Notes: generated by a model not told the origin, from the sequence alone. A stretch of 6,785 nt of DNA from Cyanobacteria bacterium UBA7694 (GCA_002482705.1 DLGM01000389.1:1-6785), one strand, 5' to 3'; counted from the stretch's first letter, positions 1-6,398 are shown. Numbers and translations are program-made.

Positions 1-294
1 GCGGTTACGGGCAAACGCACGCTGGCCGTACGCTTTGGCGCTGGCTTTGTGCGTACCGAATACCTGCTTTGTATCCTTGGGGCCGCGTTAATCCCACTCC
101 TTTTGCTGGTCGTGTCCCCCACCCCGCATCCCGGAGCCCTGGCGGCCCTGCTGTTTCTGATTCCCGCCGTGGGCCCGGTGCGCAAGGTGATGGCCATGGA
201 AGCCGACCCGCGCTTGAACCCGGTGCTCGGGGAAACGGGCAAGCTGCTGCTGATTTACAGCCTGCTCTTTTCCCTGGGATGGGTGCTGCTCTAG
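1..294 (+). CDS. menA: UbiA-family prenyltransferase, MenA-like, C-terminal part
   Basis: Only the last 97 codons are present; the gene begins before the window. The visible part opens with AVTGKRTLAVRFG, which matches the GKRTLAVRLG segment just after the second Asp-rich motif in 1,4-dihydroxy-2-naphthoate polyprenyltransferases. The catalytic aspartates would lie just outside the window. Three hydrophobic stretches follow at about residues 20-36, 43-58 and 81-97 of the fragment, and a LNPVLGETGKLLLIYSLLFS segment typical of MenA C-termini. The family transfers a polyprenyl chain to DHNA in the inner membrane during menaquinone synthesis. Family assignment is firm. The MenA subfamily is likely but rests on a partial sequence, and another UbiA member is possible. 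The TAG stop at 292-294 overlaps the stop of the convergent kinase gene. Confidence 0.82.
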   Translation, partial: AVTGKRTLAVRFGAGFVRTEYLLCILGAALIPLLLLVVSPTPHPGALAALLFLIPAVGPVRKVMAMEADPRLNPVLGETGKLLLIYSLLFSLGWVLL

Positions 295-2453
295 TCGAGG
301 GCCCTGGGCACCGTCTGCTCCAAATGGGCATTGAGCGCACGGATCTTGGCCAGATTTTGATAGTGATCCACGTCTTCAGCGCGCAGATCCTGTGGCGGCA
401 GCGGCTTTAACAATTCTTGGCTCAAGGCCATCAGCTCAGGCTGCTGTAGCACCGGCTCATCAAACAGCGAGTGACGGGCCAAAGCTTCTAGCGTAGGGCG
501 TTTGTCGGGATCTGGGTGCATCATGGCATTGACCAATTTTTCGAAGCGCCCCAGCTGCTGCAAAGGCTCGCCTTGTTCACGCTCGTTCGGCCGCCCCACT
601 TGATAGATCACGTCTTGGACATGAAGCGGCTGAAAGGGAGCCAAGTTCCCAAGGGGTTGGCCTGACACCATTTCCCGCAAGATCAGGGCCAGGGCATACA
701 CATCCTGTTTGACGTTATTGGCGGTTAAACGGTCTACTTCTTTTGCTTTTTCCTCAGGTGAAAGGCTGCCAAATTGGTAATTTTTAAGCTGCTTGTACTG
801 AAACGAGTAAGGCTCCGTTTGGGCCACTTGGCTATCTCCGGCAAAGCTTCCCTCCACCTGATATCCAGAGCGAGCTCCCCCGAGATCCGCCACCTTGACC
901 GTGCCATCAGGGGCCAGCAAGAAGTTCTCTGGTTTCAGATCATAATGCACCATGCCGCGCACCCCATGCATATAATGTAAACCATCCATCAGTTGAGCCA
1001 TCTGAAAACGTGCCAAAAGGTGTCGCACATTAGGGCTTACCTCTGCACTCAAGCTTTTGTTTTTATGCCAAAATGCTTTCCCATCACAGCGCATCGCCTC
1101 GCTGACCAACCAGATTGTGGGCGTGTCTTTCCCCTGTTTCGGAGGCTCCCAAATAAACCCGGCATCTTGCATGATATGGGGGTTTTGATCGGCCAGGCGC
1201 CAGAGATTGCGCAGTTCATTGCGCACCTCTTGCATATCTTCAGACTGTTTGGGCGTTCTGATCACACGCTCATGCCCACTCGCATCGGCCACTTTAAAGG
1301 CGTAATTGATGCCGCCAACCCCCAGTTCAACCAGCCCACCGTACAGCTTGCCATCGATGGTGAAGCCCCCTTCCGCACGCTGATTCTGTGCTTGCGGAGG
1401 CAGTGCCTGATGCAATGAGGTCAAGAGATGCCCCAAGAAAATGTCCAGGTCTTTCGGGCCAGTGGCGTACACCACGAGTTCATCGGCCCACACCGAATCG
1501 GGAGCAGCCAAGAGCGATTTGAGCATCTGCACACGCTCAGGCTGAGGCAGTTGCAGCAACTGCTGGTCAAATGTCAACTGATAAGCCTGAATCGAATCCC
1601 CTTGCGGTTGAACCTTCTGGAGAAATGTGCGCACCTTTGCTTCGGGTAATAAATGTGCGACCTGCTGCTGAACGGGCATCAGGGTTCCCATATCGGTGAG
1701 CCCGCTGAGCAATTGCTGGTCGCGGGTATCCCGGTCTATAGGTTGCTCCTGTAACATCACAAAGCCATTTTCCGAATTGCGGGCCTGGGTAACGTCACGC
1801 TGAATAAAGCCCTGCTGCTGAGGCGGGTTGGCAGCTTCCAAGGGGCGTAAGCGCTCTTCCAACTGAGCTTGGGAGGGCATGCCAGCCAATAACCCCTTCA
1901 GGATCGCATCAACCATTTGGCGCTGGGCTGGCTTCAGGGCATCCGCAGCCACCTGCAAATGCTGGGCCACAGCGGCTGTAACCAGCCCTTTCAACTGCTC
2001 TGGCGAACGGCGCTGCAAACTCCATAACAATTGGCTATCCGCTGGCAGCAGCGCAGGTAAGGTTTGCGCTGATTTTTCTAGCTGATTGCGCTGTAGCCAT
2101 TTCCCCAAGCTGAAATAAGCCCCTTCAGCTTTTTGGAGACCGAGGGCAAAGGTGGTGGCCAAGCCATCCACCACCCGTGCATCCGCAAGGTTTTCACGCA
2201 CATGCGCGCGCACCGGGCTGATCATACCCAACTTGCTGAGCTTTTGCAAACTCGATCGCTCCAAATCTTGCCCCAAAGCCTGCACGTCAGCGACCACATT
2301 GACCGGAGTCAAGGGCTGCACTGTGGGGAGCACGGAAGGAGAGGGGGGAGTGGGCAGCAGCGTCGAAGGAAGGGGGGAAGCAGAGCGCAAGGCTTGAGAT
2401 TCGGCAACAGAAAGAGGCGTCGCAGCAATCGGTCGAGACGGGTTAACGGGCAT
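291..2453 (-). CDS. Ser/Thr protein kinase (Hanks type) with a long unrecognised N-terminal region
   Basis: The protein has 720 residues. The kinase domain spans about 365-664. It has a glycine loop LGVGGINYAFKV (377-388), candidate ATP lysine K402 in VIRTPK, and candidate alpha-C glutamates E409/E413. The catalytic loop is HYDLKPEN (503-510), with D505, K507 and N510. The metal-binding motif is DLG (523-525), the alpha-F aspartate is D584 in DVYALALIL, and the subdomain XI arginine is R652 in KRPT. The catalytic residues are present, so an active kinase is expected. Tyrosine replaces arginine in HRD, making it a non-RD type. Residues 1-50 hold 13 prolines. Residues 55-360 are Leu/Gln-rich, probably helical, and match no family I know. 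I see no transmembrane segment or PASTA repeat, so this is not a PknB-like receptor. The ATG at 2451-2453 is the only reasonable start: an in-frame TGA lies two codons upstream, with a closely spaced GAGG. Substrate and role are unknown. Confidence 0.9.
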   Translation of the reverse strand: MPVNPSRPIAATPLSVAESQALRSASPLPSTLLPTPPSPSVLPTVQPLTPVNVVADVQALGQDLERSSLQKLSKLGMISPVRAHVRENLADARVVDGLATTFALGLQKAEGAYFSLGKWLQRNQLEKSAQTLPALLPADSQLLWSLQRRSPEQLKGLVTAAVAQHLQVAADALKPAQRQMVDAILKGLLAGMPSQAQLEERLRPLEAANPPQQQGFIQRDVTQARNSENGFVMLQEQPIDRDTRDQQLLSGLTDMGTLMPVQQQVAHLLPEAKVRTFLQKVQPQGDSIQAYQLTFDQQLLQLPQPERVQMLKSLLAAPDSVWADELVVYATGPKDLDIFLGHLLTSLHQALPPQAQNQRAEGGFTIDGKLYGGLVELGVGGINYAFKVADASGHERVIRTPKQSEDMQEVRNELRNLWRLADQNPHIMQDAGFIWEPPKQGKDTPTIWLVSEAMRCDGKAFWHKNKSLSAEVSPNVRHLLARFQMAQLMDGLHYMHGVRGMVHYDLKPENFLLAPDGTVKVADLGGARSGYQVEGSFAGDSQVAQTEPYSFQYKQLKNYQFGSLSPEEKAKEVDRLTANNVKQDVYALALILREMVSGQPLGNLAPFQPLHVQDVIYQVGRPNEREQGEPLQQLGRFEKLVNAMMHPDPDKRPTLEALARHSLFDEPVLQQPELMALSQELLKPLPPQDLRAEDVDHYQNLAKIRALNAHLEQTVPRALD

Positions 2454-2457
2454 AAGG

Positions 2458-2462
2458 CCTCA
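2458..2462 (-). promoter_or_regulatory. Closely spaced ribosome binding site of the kinase gene
   Basis: On the minus strand TGAGG lies only 4 nt before the kinase ATG. The TGA inside it is an in-frame stop, so translation cannot begin further upstream in this frame. The spacing is shorter than the usual 6-8 nt, so initiation may be modest. No strong minus-strand promoter is visible further up. TTGTAA (2515-2510) with TAAACA (2492-2487) at 17-bp spacing is a poor candidate that I do not annotate. Confidence 0.4.
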
Positions 2463-2550
2463 GAATGTGGATACAGAATTTAGATATGTTTAGCACATTC
2501 GCCGGTCGCTTACAAGCATCGGAGTTTCGTAATATGCGCTAGGGGACTTT

Positions 2551-2567
2551 ACTTTATATTACAAAGT
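2551..2567. promoter_or_regulatory. Putative operator, copy 1 (17-bp near-palindrome)
   Basis: ACTTTATATTACAAAGT is a near-perfect dyad with half-sites ACTTT and AAAGT. The symmetry extends one base each side (T at 2550, A at 2568). It differs at one base from the copy starting 38 bp downstream. An extra ACTTT abuts it at 2546-2550. Paired, dyad-symmetric copies in a divergent intergenic region are what a dimeric helix-turn-helix regulator would bind. This copy lies just upstream of the expected -35 position of creD. The regulator is not encoded in the window. Confidence 0.6.
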
Positions 2568-2588
2568 AGTTTATGATTACTTCGATTA

Positions 2589-2605
2589 ACTTTATAATAC
2601 AAAGT
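2589..2605. promoter_or_regulatory. Putative operator, copy 2, overlapping the creD -10 box
   Basis: ACTTTATAATACAAAGT repeats copy 1 with one mismatch and the same dyad symmetry. A further ACTTT at 2606-2610 creates a perfect 10-bp palindrome, AAAGTACTTT, at 2601-2610. The TATAAT at 2593-2598 lies inside the operator, so a protein bound here would block RNA polymerase, which suggests repression of creD. The E. coli CreB site (TTCAC direct repeats) is absent from this intergenic region. Confidence 0.65.
2593..2598 (+). promoter_or_regulatory. Likely -10 element of the creD promoter
   Basis: A perfect TATAAT lies 24 nt before the creD ATG, giving an expected transcript start near 2605 and a leader of about 18 nt that just contains the ribosome binding site. 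The -35 region is poor: TTTATG at 2570-2575 with 17-bp spacing, or TTATGA at 2571-2576 with 16-bp spacing. The AT-rich operator could make this match partly fortuitous, but position, leader length and strength of the box agree. Confidence 0.55.
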
Positions 2606-2611
2606 ACTTTT

Positions 2612-2616
2612 AGGAG
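2612..2616 (+). promoter_or_regulatory. Ribosome binding site of creD
   Basis: AGGAG lies 6 nt upstream of the ATG at 2623. This good Shine-Dalgarno match at standard spacing fixes the creD start and shows that the organism uses such sites. Confidence 0.75.
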
Positions 2617-2622
2617 TCTCTG

Positions 2623-3975
2623 ATGGAATCGCCCGCTTCTCCCTCCCCGGCCCTGCTCCCCGAACTGGTGCGCTACTGGCGCAATCTGCGCAACTCGGTC
2701 ACCTTTAAGCTGTTCTCCATGCTCTTTCTGCTGATGGTGGCCATGATTCCGGTGGCTTTTGTGCAAAGCCTGATTCATGAACGCCAAAGTTTGCAACAAC
2801 AGGCAGCCAGCGAAATCAACCAGAAATGGGCCGGGCAACAAACGCTGGCAGGCCCCGTTTTAACCCTCCCCTACCGCAAAACCGAAAAAATCAACAAACA
2901 AACCGTCACTACCACCGCCTATCTGCATCTTTTGCCCAGCCATCTCAAGGTCAGCGGTGACTTGGCCCCCCAAACCCTCAATCGCGGCATTTATCGCATG
3001 GTGGTGTACAATTCTCACCTCAACCTCAAGGGCCACTTTGAGGCCAACCAATTTCACAACCTGCCGGTAGCAGATAAAGACATCCTGTGGAACAAAGCGT
3101 TTATATCCCTAGGCATCCCCGATCTGCGCGGCATTACCGACACGGTATACCTAAAGTGGGGCGCTACCCAACGGCAATTTGACCCCGGTACGGTCACCAG
3201 CCATCTGTACGAATCCGGGGTCAATACTCCCGTTCCGCTCGATGAAAAAACCCGTCAGCAGCGCATTCCTTTCCAGCTCGATTTACGTTTAAAAGGCAAT
3301 CAGCAACTGTATATCACGCCCGTGGGCAAAACCACCGAGGTCAATATCAAAGCCCCCTGGCCCGACCCCAGCTTTGACGGAGCCTTTTTACCCGCGAATC
3401 GCAAAGTGACACCTGAAGGATTTGAAGCCCAATGGAAAGTGTTGCACCTCAACCGCAATTTCCCCCAAATCTGGCAGGATACCCAGTACACCTTTGAAGG
3501 TTCGACCTTTGGCGTTCACCTCTTACAAACCGTGGATCACTACACCAAGGTCACGCGCTCGGTCAAATATGCCCTCTTTTTTATCGGTTTGACCTTCCTG
3601 CTCTTTTTCCTGGTGGAAGTGGTTACCGGGCGTATGGTTCACCCCCTGCAATATTTGCTGATTGGTTTGGCCCTGTCCACCTTCTACACCCTGTTGCTCT
3701 CTATGTCCGAGCACCTGGGTTTTGACACCGCCTACGCCATTGCCGCCACCATGACGATTGGCCTGATCACCGCTTATGCGGCTGGGTTCCTGCGCAGTAC
3801 CCCACTGGCAGCAGTCACTGGCGGCACGCTTGTCAGTCTCTATGGTTTTATCTACGTGATCCTCAATCAGCAGGACTATGCCCTACTCATGGGCAGCATC
3901 GGCCTGTTTGTGGTGCTGGCCCTGGTGATGTTCTTCTCACGTAAGCTAGAGCAGCCACACACTCAAACGGCATAA
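2623..3975 (+). CDS. creD: CreD-family inner membrane protein
   Basis: The protein has 450 residues, about the length of E. coli CreD. One N-terminal transmembrane helix (about 29-50) is followed by a large, presumably periplasmic domain (51-314) and five C-terminal helices (about 316-335, 341-361, 369-388, 394-413, 419-438). CreD hallmarks are clear: WKVLHLNRNFPQIW (271-284), RSVKYALFFIGLTFLLFFLVE (312-332), HPLQYLLIGLALSTFYTLLLS then SEHLGF (340-367), and DYALLMGSIGLF (418-429). In enterobacteria and Stenotrophomonas/Aeromonas, CreD is controlled by the CreBC two-component system and affects envelope integrity and beta-lactam or colicin tolerance. Its biochemical function is not settled. 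No creB or creC is visible here, and the operators differ from the cre-tag, so regulation is probably different. The gene is divergent from the kinase gene and convergent with the transporter gene. Confidence 0.95.
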   Translation: MESPASPSPALLPELVRYWRNLRNSVTFKLFSMLFLLMVAMIPVAFVQSLIHERQSLQQQAASEINQKWAGQQTLAGPVLTLPYRKTEKINKQTVTTTAYLHLLPSHLKVSGDLAPQTLNRGIYRMVVYNSHLNLKGHFEANQFHNLPVADKDILWNKAFISLGIPDLRGITDTVYLKWGATQRQFDPGTVTSHLYESGVNTPVPLDEKTRQQRIPFQLDLRLKGNQQLYITPVGKTTEVNIKAPWPDPSFDGAFLPANRKVTPEGFEAQWKVLHLNRNFPQIWQDTQYTFEGSTFGVHLLQTVDHYTKVTRSVKYALFFIGLTFLLFFLVEVVTGRMVHPLQYLLIGLALSTFYTLLLSMSEHLGFDTAYAIAATMTIGLITAYAAGFLRSTPLAAVTGGTLVSLYGFIYVILNQQDYALLMGSIGLFVVLALVMFFSRKLEQPHTQTA

Positions 3976-3978
3976 ACC

Positions 3979-4008
3979 CTTCCGGCTGAGATGTTGCTCA
4001 GCCGGAAG
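3979..4008. terminator. Convergent intergenic hairpin, probable bidirectional terminator without a U-tract
   Basis: Perfect 12-bp arms CTTCCGGCTGAG (3979-3990) and CTCAGCCGGAAG (3997-4008) flank a 6-nt loop. The hairpin fills most of the 38-bp gap between the creD stop and the convergent transporter stop at 4014. Neither strand has a run of T after the stem, so it is not a canonical intrinsic terminator. It may still act as a terminator or as a 3'-end protecting stem for both transcripts. A separate perfect palindrome, GGGCTAGCCC (4011-4020), covers the transporter stop codon. Confidence 0.65.
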
Positions 4009-4013
4009 AGGGG

Positions 4014-5246
4014 CTAGCCCTCCAGATAGTCGAGGTCTTTGCCAAAGGTTTCTTGCAGTTGTGACAGGGAAATCAAGGCAATCACAACCGTGGCAGCGCC
4101 CAAGAGCAGGGCGCTGTTGCGCATTCCCAGGCTTCCGCGTGTGGATTCAAAGAGCAGCGTTAACGGCACCACGGTCCCACGAATAAAGTTGGGAACCGAC
4201 GTGGTCACGGTCGCTCGGATATTGGTACCAAACTGCTCTGAAGCCATAGTGACAAACATGGCCCAATAACCAATGCCAAACCCGAGCAAGACACAATTGG
4301 CATAAAACCAGAACAGGGAAACACCAGCCCCAAAGAAATAGAGCAATACGCTCACTGAAGTGATGCCTAAAAACAACAGCACCGCTTTGCGGCGGCTGCG
4401 CAGGCGCTGACTGATCAGACCGCTGGCCAGATCGCCAATGCTGAGGCCAATATAGCTGTATTTGACGGCCTCCCCGGCCACCGGCAATGGGGTCATGCCC
4501 AGAGCCTTGCCAAACTCCGGCGAAAAGGTCACCAAAATGCCAATGGCGTACCAAATCGGCAGACCAATTAAAATACAGTTGAGATAACGCAAAGCCCGCT
4601 CGCGGGAATGGAAAAGCATCAGGAAATTGCCACGGGCCACTACCGTCCGTTCTTTCAAACGGCTGAACATACCCGATTCATACAGACTGACCCGCAAAAG
4701 CAAAAGCGTCAGGCCCATGCCCCCGCCAATAAAATAGGCGGTGCGCCAGTCGACCCAGTTGCCAATCACTGCCCCCACGACCGCCCCAAGCAGACCAATG
4801 GCAGCAATTAAACTGGTGCCATACCCACGCGTGTCTTTGGGCATGAGTTCGCTGACCAGGGTAATCCCTGCGCCAAGTTCACCCGCCAAGCCAATCCCGG
4901 CAATTAGACGCAGCCAAGCATATTGCTCCGTGGTTTGCACAAAACCATTGAGCACATTGGCCACCGAATACAAAAAGATCGAGCCGAACAGCACCGACAG
5001 GCGACCGCGTTTGTCGCCCAAAATGCCCCATAATACCCCGCCAATCAGCATACCGCCCATTTGCATATTGAGCAGATGCACCCCTTGACTGAGCAGGGCG
5101 TCACCGCTGACACCTAAGCTTTGTAGGCTTTTGACACGCACAATACTAAATAATAAAAGATCATAAATATCCACAAAATAGCCAAGTGCGGCGACTAAAA
5201 TCGCCAAATAGATGGCACGACGGGAAGAAACCGGGGCTTGCTCCAT
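4014..5246 (-). CDS. MFS transporter, metabolite:H+ symporter-like
   Basis: The 410-residue, strongly hydrophobic protein has the length and layout of a 12-helix major facilitator. The loop 2-3 signature is GDKRGR (77-82). The fourth-helix segment is RLIAGIGLAGELGAG (113-127). A second-half charged loop SQRLRSRRKAV (279-289) follows GDLASG (271-276). The protein ends in ETFGKDLDYLE (399-409), like the sugar/metabolite transporter branch. An acidic pair sits in the first helix (D26, D29). These features suggest proton-coupled uptake or export of a small organic solute. The substrate cannot be read from the sequence. The ATG is supported by GGAG at 5253-5256, 6 nt upstream. The gene lies downstream of the J-domain gene on the same strand, but 118 bp with a large palindrome separate them, so it probably has its own transcript. 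It is convergent with creD. Confidence 0.9.
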   Translation of the reverse strand: MEQAPVSSRRAIYLAILVAALGYFVDIYDLLLFSIVRVKSLQSLGVSGDALLSQGVHLLNMQMGGMLIGGVLWGILGDKRGRLSVLFGSIFLYSVANVLNGFVQTTEQYAWLRLIAGIGLAGELGAGITLVSELMPKDTRGYGTSLIAAIGLLGAVVGAVIGNWVDWRTAYFIGGGMGLTLLLLRVSLYESGMFSRLKERTVVARGNFLMLFHSRERALRYLNCILIGLPIWYAIGILVTFSPEFGKALGMTPLPVAGEAVKYSYIGLSIGDLASGLISQRLRSRRKAVLLFLGITSVSVLLYFFGAGVSLFWFYANCVLLGFGIGYWAMFVTMASEQFGTNIRATVTTSVPNFIRGTVVPLTLLFESTRGSLGMRNSALLLGAATVVIALISLSQLQETFGKDLDYLEG

Positions 5247-5252
5247 ACACGA

Positions 5253-5256
5253 CTCC
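5253..5256 (-). promoter_or_regulatory. Ribosome binding site of the MFS gene
   Basis: On the minus strand GGAG lies 6 nt before the ATG at 5246-5244, which selects this start for the transporter. Confidence 0.6.
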
Positions 5257-5300
5257 GATTGCAGAGGTATCGCCGCTCAGTGTACCGAGAGAACGGACCG

Positions 5301-5360
5301 GGGGCAATGCGCAGGGGCAATGCAGGGGCAGAAAATCTTCTGCCCGCCCTGCATTGCCCC
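5301..5360. repeat. GC-rich repeat and large palindrome (REP/MITE-like) between the J-domain and MFS genes
   Basis: The unit GGGGCAATGC occurs at 5301-5310 and 5314-5323, a third shortened GGGGCA follows at 5325-5330, and its complement GCATTGCCCC is at 5351-5360. Positions 5314-5333 pair with 5338-5360 in a stem of 14 and 6 bp with a 3-nt bulge and a 4-nt AATC loop. The element begins a few bases beyond the J-domain stop codon (5365-5367). No T-run follows on either strand, so it is not a standard terminator, although it could end or stabilise the J-domain transcript. GGGGCA/TGCCCC palindromes are a common type of dispersed intergenic repeat in several bacterial groups. Whether this one is dispersed cannot be told from one copy. 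Confidence 0.7.
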
Positions 5361-5364
5361 ACCC

Positions 5365-6009
5365 TCACCGATTATAATAAGCCCGCGAACGGATTTGGCT
5401 GAGGGTGGCCTCGGAAATGGGCAGATCCGGGTCGAGCATGCGCGCATTGCTCAGCGCATGCAAAGCCCGGCGATAGTCGCCCCGGGCCGCCATACGGAGC
5501 CCCATCGAATAATAATAGCTGGCAGTGTTTTTGCGGGCATGTTCAGGAATGCCCTTCATACTGGGCCCCTCATCATCCTCGTCATAAGCCGGACGTTTCT
5601 TGGCTTGCGGCGATGTTGCCCCCACCACATAATCCACGTGATTTTCCTGTTTGCGCTGCTCGTATACCGAACGCAGGGCATCCTTAAAAGAGGCTTTGTC
5701 CGGCTCAGCCTTTTTTTGCACGGGCACTTCATAGACCACGGACTGCAAAAATGCCTGCTGGACTAAATCTTGCTCCCGGTCGTAGGCTTCGCGCTGTTTG
5801 GCATCAAGCAACACATCTTTGGCCACCATCAACTTTTTAAAATAGGCCTCCGCATCGGCCCGCTCAGAAGAGTCAAAAGGAAAACGATCCGGGTGACATT
5901 CTTTGGCCCGTGCTCGAAAGGCCTTGCGGATGGCTTCTTCATCCGCCATGCGCGTGACTCCCAACATGGCGTAATAATCAAACTTCTGCCAGTCGAGCAG
6001 CTCGCTCAC
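5365..6009 (-). CDS. J-domain (DnaJ-like) protein with a C-terminal TPR-like segment
   Basis: The protein has 214 residues. A J-domain occupies about 11-79: DYYAMLGV at 11-18, helix II EEAIRKAFRARAKECHPDRF with the essential HPD at 39-41, and KDVLLDAKQREAYD at 64-77. J-domains stimulate the ATPase of an Hsp70 (DnaK). No glycine/phenylalanine-rich linker or zinc-finger region follows, so this is a class III J-protein, not DnaJ itself. Residues 95-160 are charged and probably disordered (YDEDDEG at 142-148). Residues 163-194 (SYYYSMGLRMAARGDYRRALHALSNARMLDP) look like a TPR-type helical hairpin, probably for client or partner binding. The start is GTG: an in-frame TAA lies two codons upstream, and the first ATG would remove part of the J-domain. 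The GTG overlaps the stop of the YjbQ-like gene as GTGA, implying translational coupling. The client is unknown. Confidence 0.9.
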   Translation of the reverse strand: MSELLDWQKFDYYAMLGVTRMADEEAIRKAFRARAKECHPDRFPFDSSERADAEAYFKKLMVAKDVLLDAKQREAYDREQDLVQQAFLQSVVYEVPVQKKAEPDKASFKDALRSVYEQRKQENHVDYVVGATSPQAKKRPAYDEDDEGPSMKGIPEHARKNTASYYYSMGLRMAARGDYRRALHALSNARMLDPDLPISEATLSQIRSRAYYNR

Positions 6010-6389
6010 CCCTTATCCCCCACTAACTGCACCGTCACATGGTGCCACTGTTCACGCAGGCCCATATCCACCAAAACCACACGTTGCCATGTGCTCAGGG
6101 CCAAATTGCCGCGCTGAAAAGGGATCATCAACGAAGTGCCAAGCATCGTCACCTTGATTTGGGGTTCGAGGGCCATGTCCCACAGGGCACGGAAGTGGCT
6201 GCGGGCCTGGGCCAGGTCGCCGCCTTCACACTCCACGGTGGCCAAAGCCACGCTACAGCCGGGAATAAACACCGTTGCCACCCCATCCGGCATACCGCCA
6301 GAGCGCACCAAACGCTCTACCTGCCCGGTGATATCGAGTAAATCTTCGTGACCGGGGGTACGGATCTCAAATGTGCGTGTAATGACCAT
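6006..6389 (-). CDS. YjbQ/UPF0047-family protein, shortened and lacking conserved histidines
   Basis: With the start chosen here the protein has 127 residues. Family features are FEIRTPGHEDLLDIT (7-21), VATVFIPGCSVALATVE (37-53), MLGTSLMIPF (82-91) and LSTWQRVVLVD (98-108). The last two match the LGTSL..P and GTWQ segments of E. coli YjbQ closely. Some family members have been reported to show thiamine-phosphate synthase activity, but the physiological role is uncertain. The region between residues 53 and 82 is about 10-15 residues shorter than usual. It lacks the Y-x-H-D histidine and the SH histidine: EPQIK stands where E. coli has PSHIK. Metal binding or catalysis may therefore be altered or lost. 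An upstream in-frame ATG at 6461-6459, with GAGG 7 nt before it, would add 24 residues. I prefer 6389 because homologues start there and the extension carries AGG and ATA codons. It is the first gene of a unit with the J-domain gene. Confidence 0.82.
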   Translation of the reverse strand: MVITRTFEIRTPGHEDLLDITGQVERLVRSGGMPDGVATVFIPGCSVALATVECEGGDLAQARSHFRALWDMALEPQIKVTMLGTSLMIPFQRGNLALSTWQRVVLVDMGLREQWHHVTVQLVGDKG

Positions 6390-6398
6390 GGTAATCTG

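Noticed and set aside
993..1418. Plus-strand open frame of 141 codons opposite the kinase gene, with several shorter ones at 774-980, 1428-1649 and 2133-2483.
   Set aside because: They lie wholly inside the minus-strand kinase gene, give His/Arg/Pro-rich peptides unlike any family, and have no convincing ribosome binding sites. The kinase motifs prove the opposite frame.
2454..2622. CreB cre-tag (TTCAC direct repeats) upstream of creD.
   Set aside because: I searched the intergenic region on both strands by eye and found none; the palindromic pair is there instead.
4147..4554. Second minus-strand frame of 135 codons inside the MFS gene.
   Set aside because: It is a frame-shifted reading of the transporter. 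The Trp/His-rich product lacks the family features that the main frame shows continuously.
5301..5360. CRISPR-like repeats.
   Set aside because: The copies are only about 10 bp, adjacent and partly inverted, without spacers of regular length.
5212..5766. Plus-strand open frame of 184 codons, and another at 5770-6117.
   Set aside because: They run antisense to the J-domain gene, whose HPD motif and J-domain are unmistakable. The first also crosses the palindrome, and neither product is recognisable.
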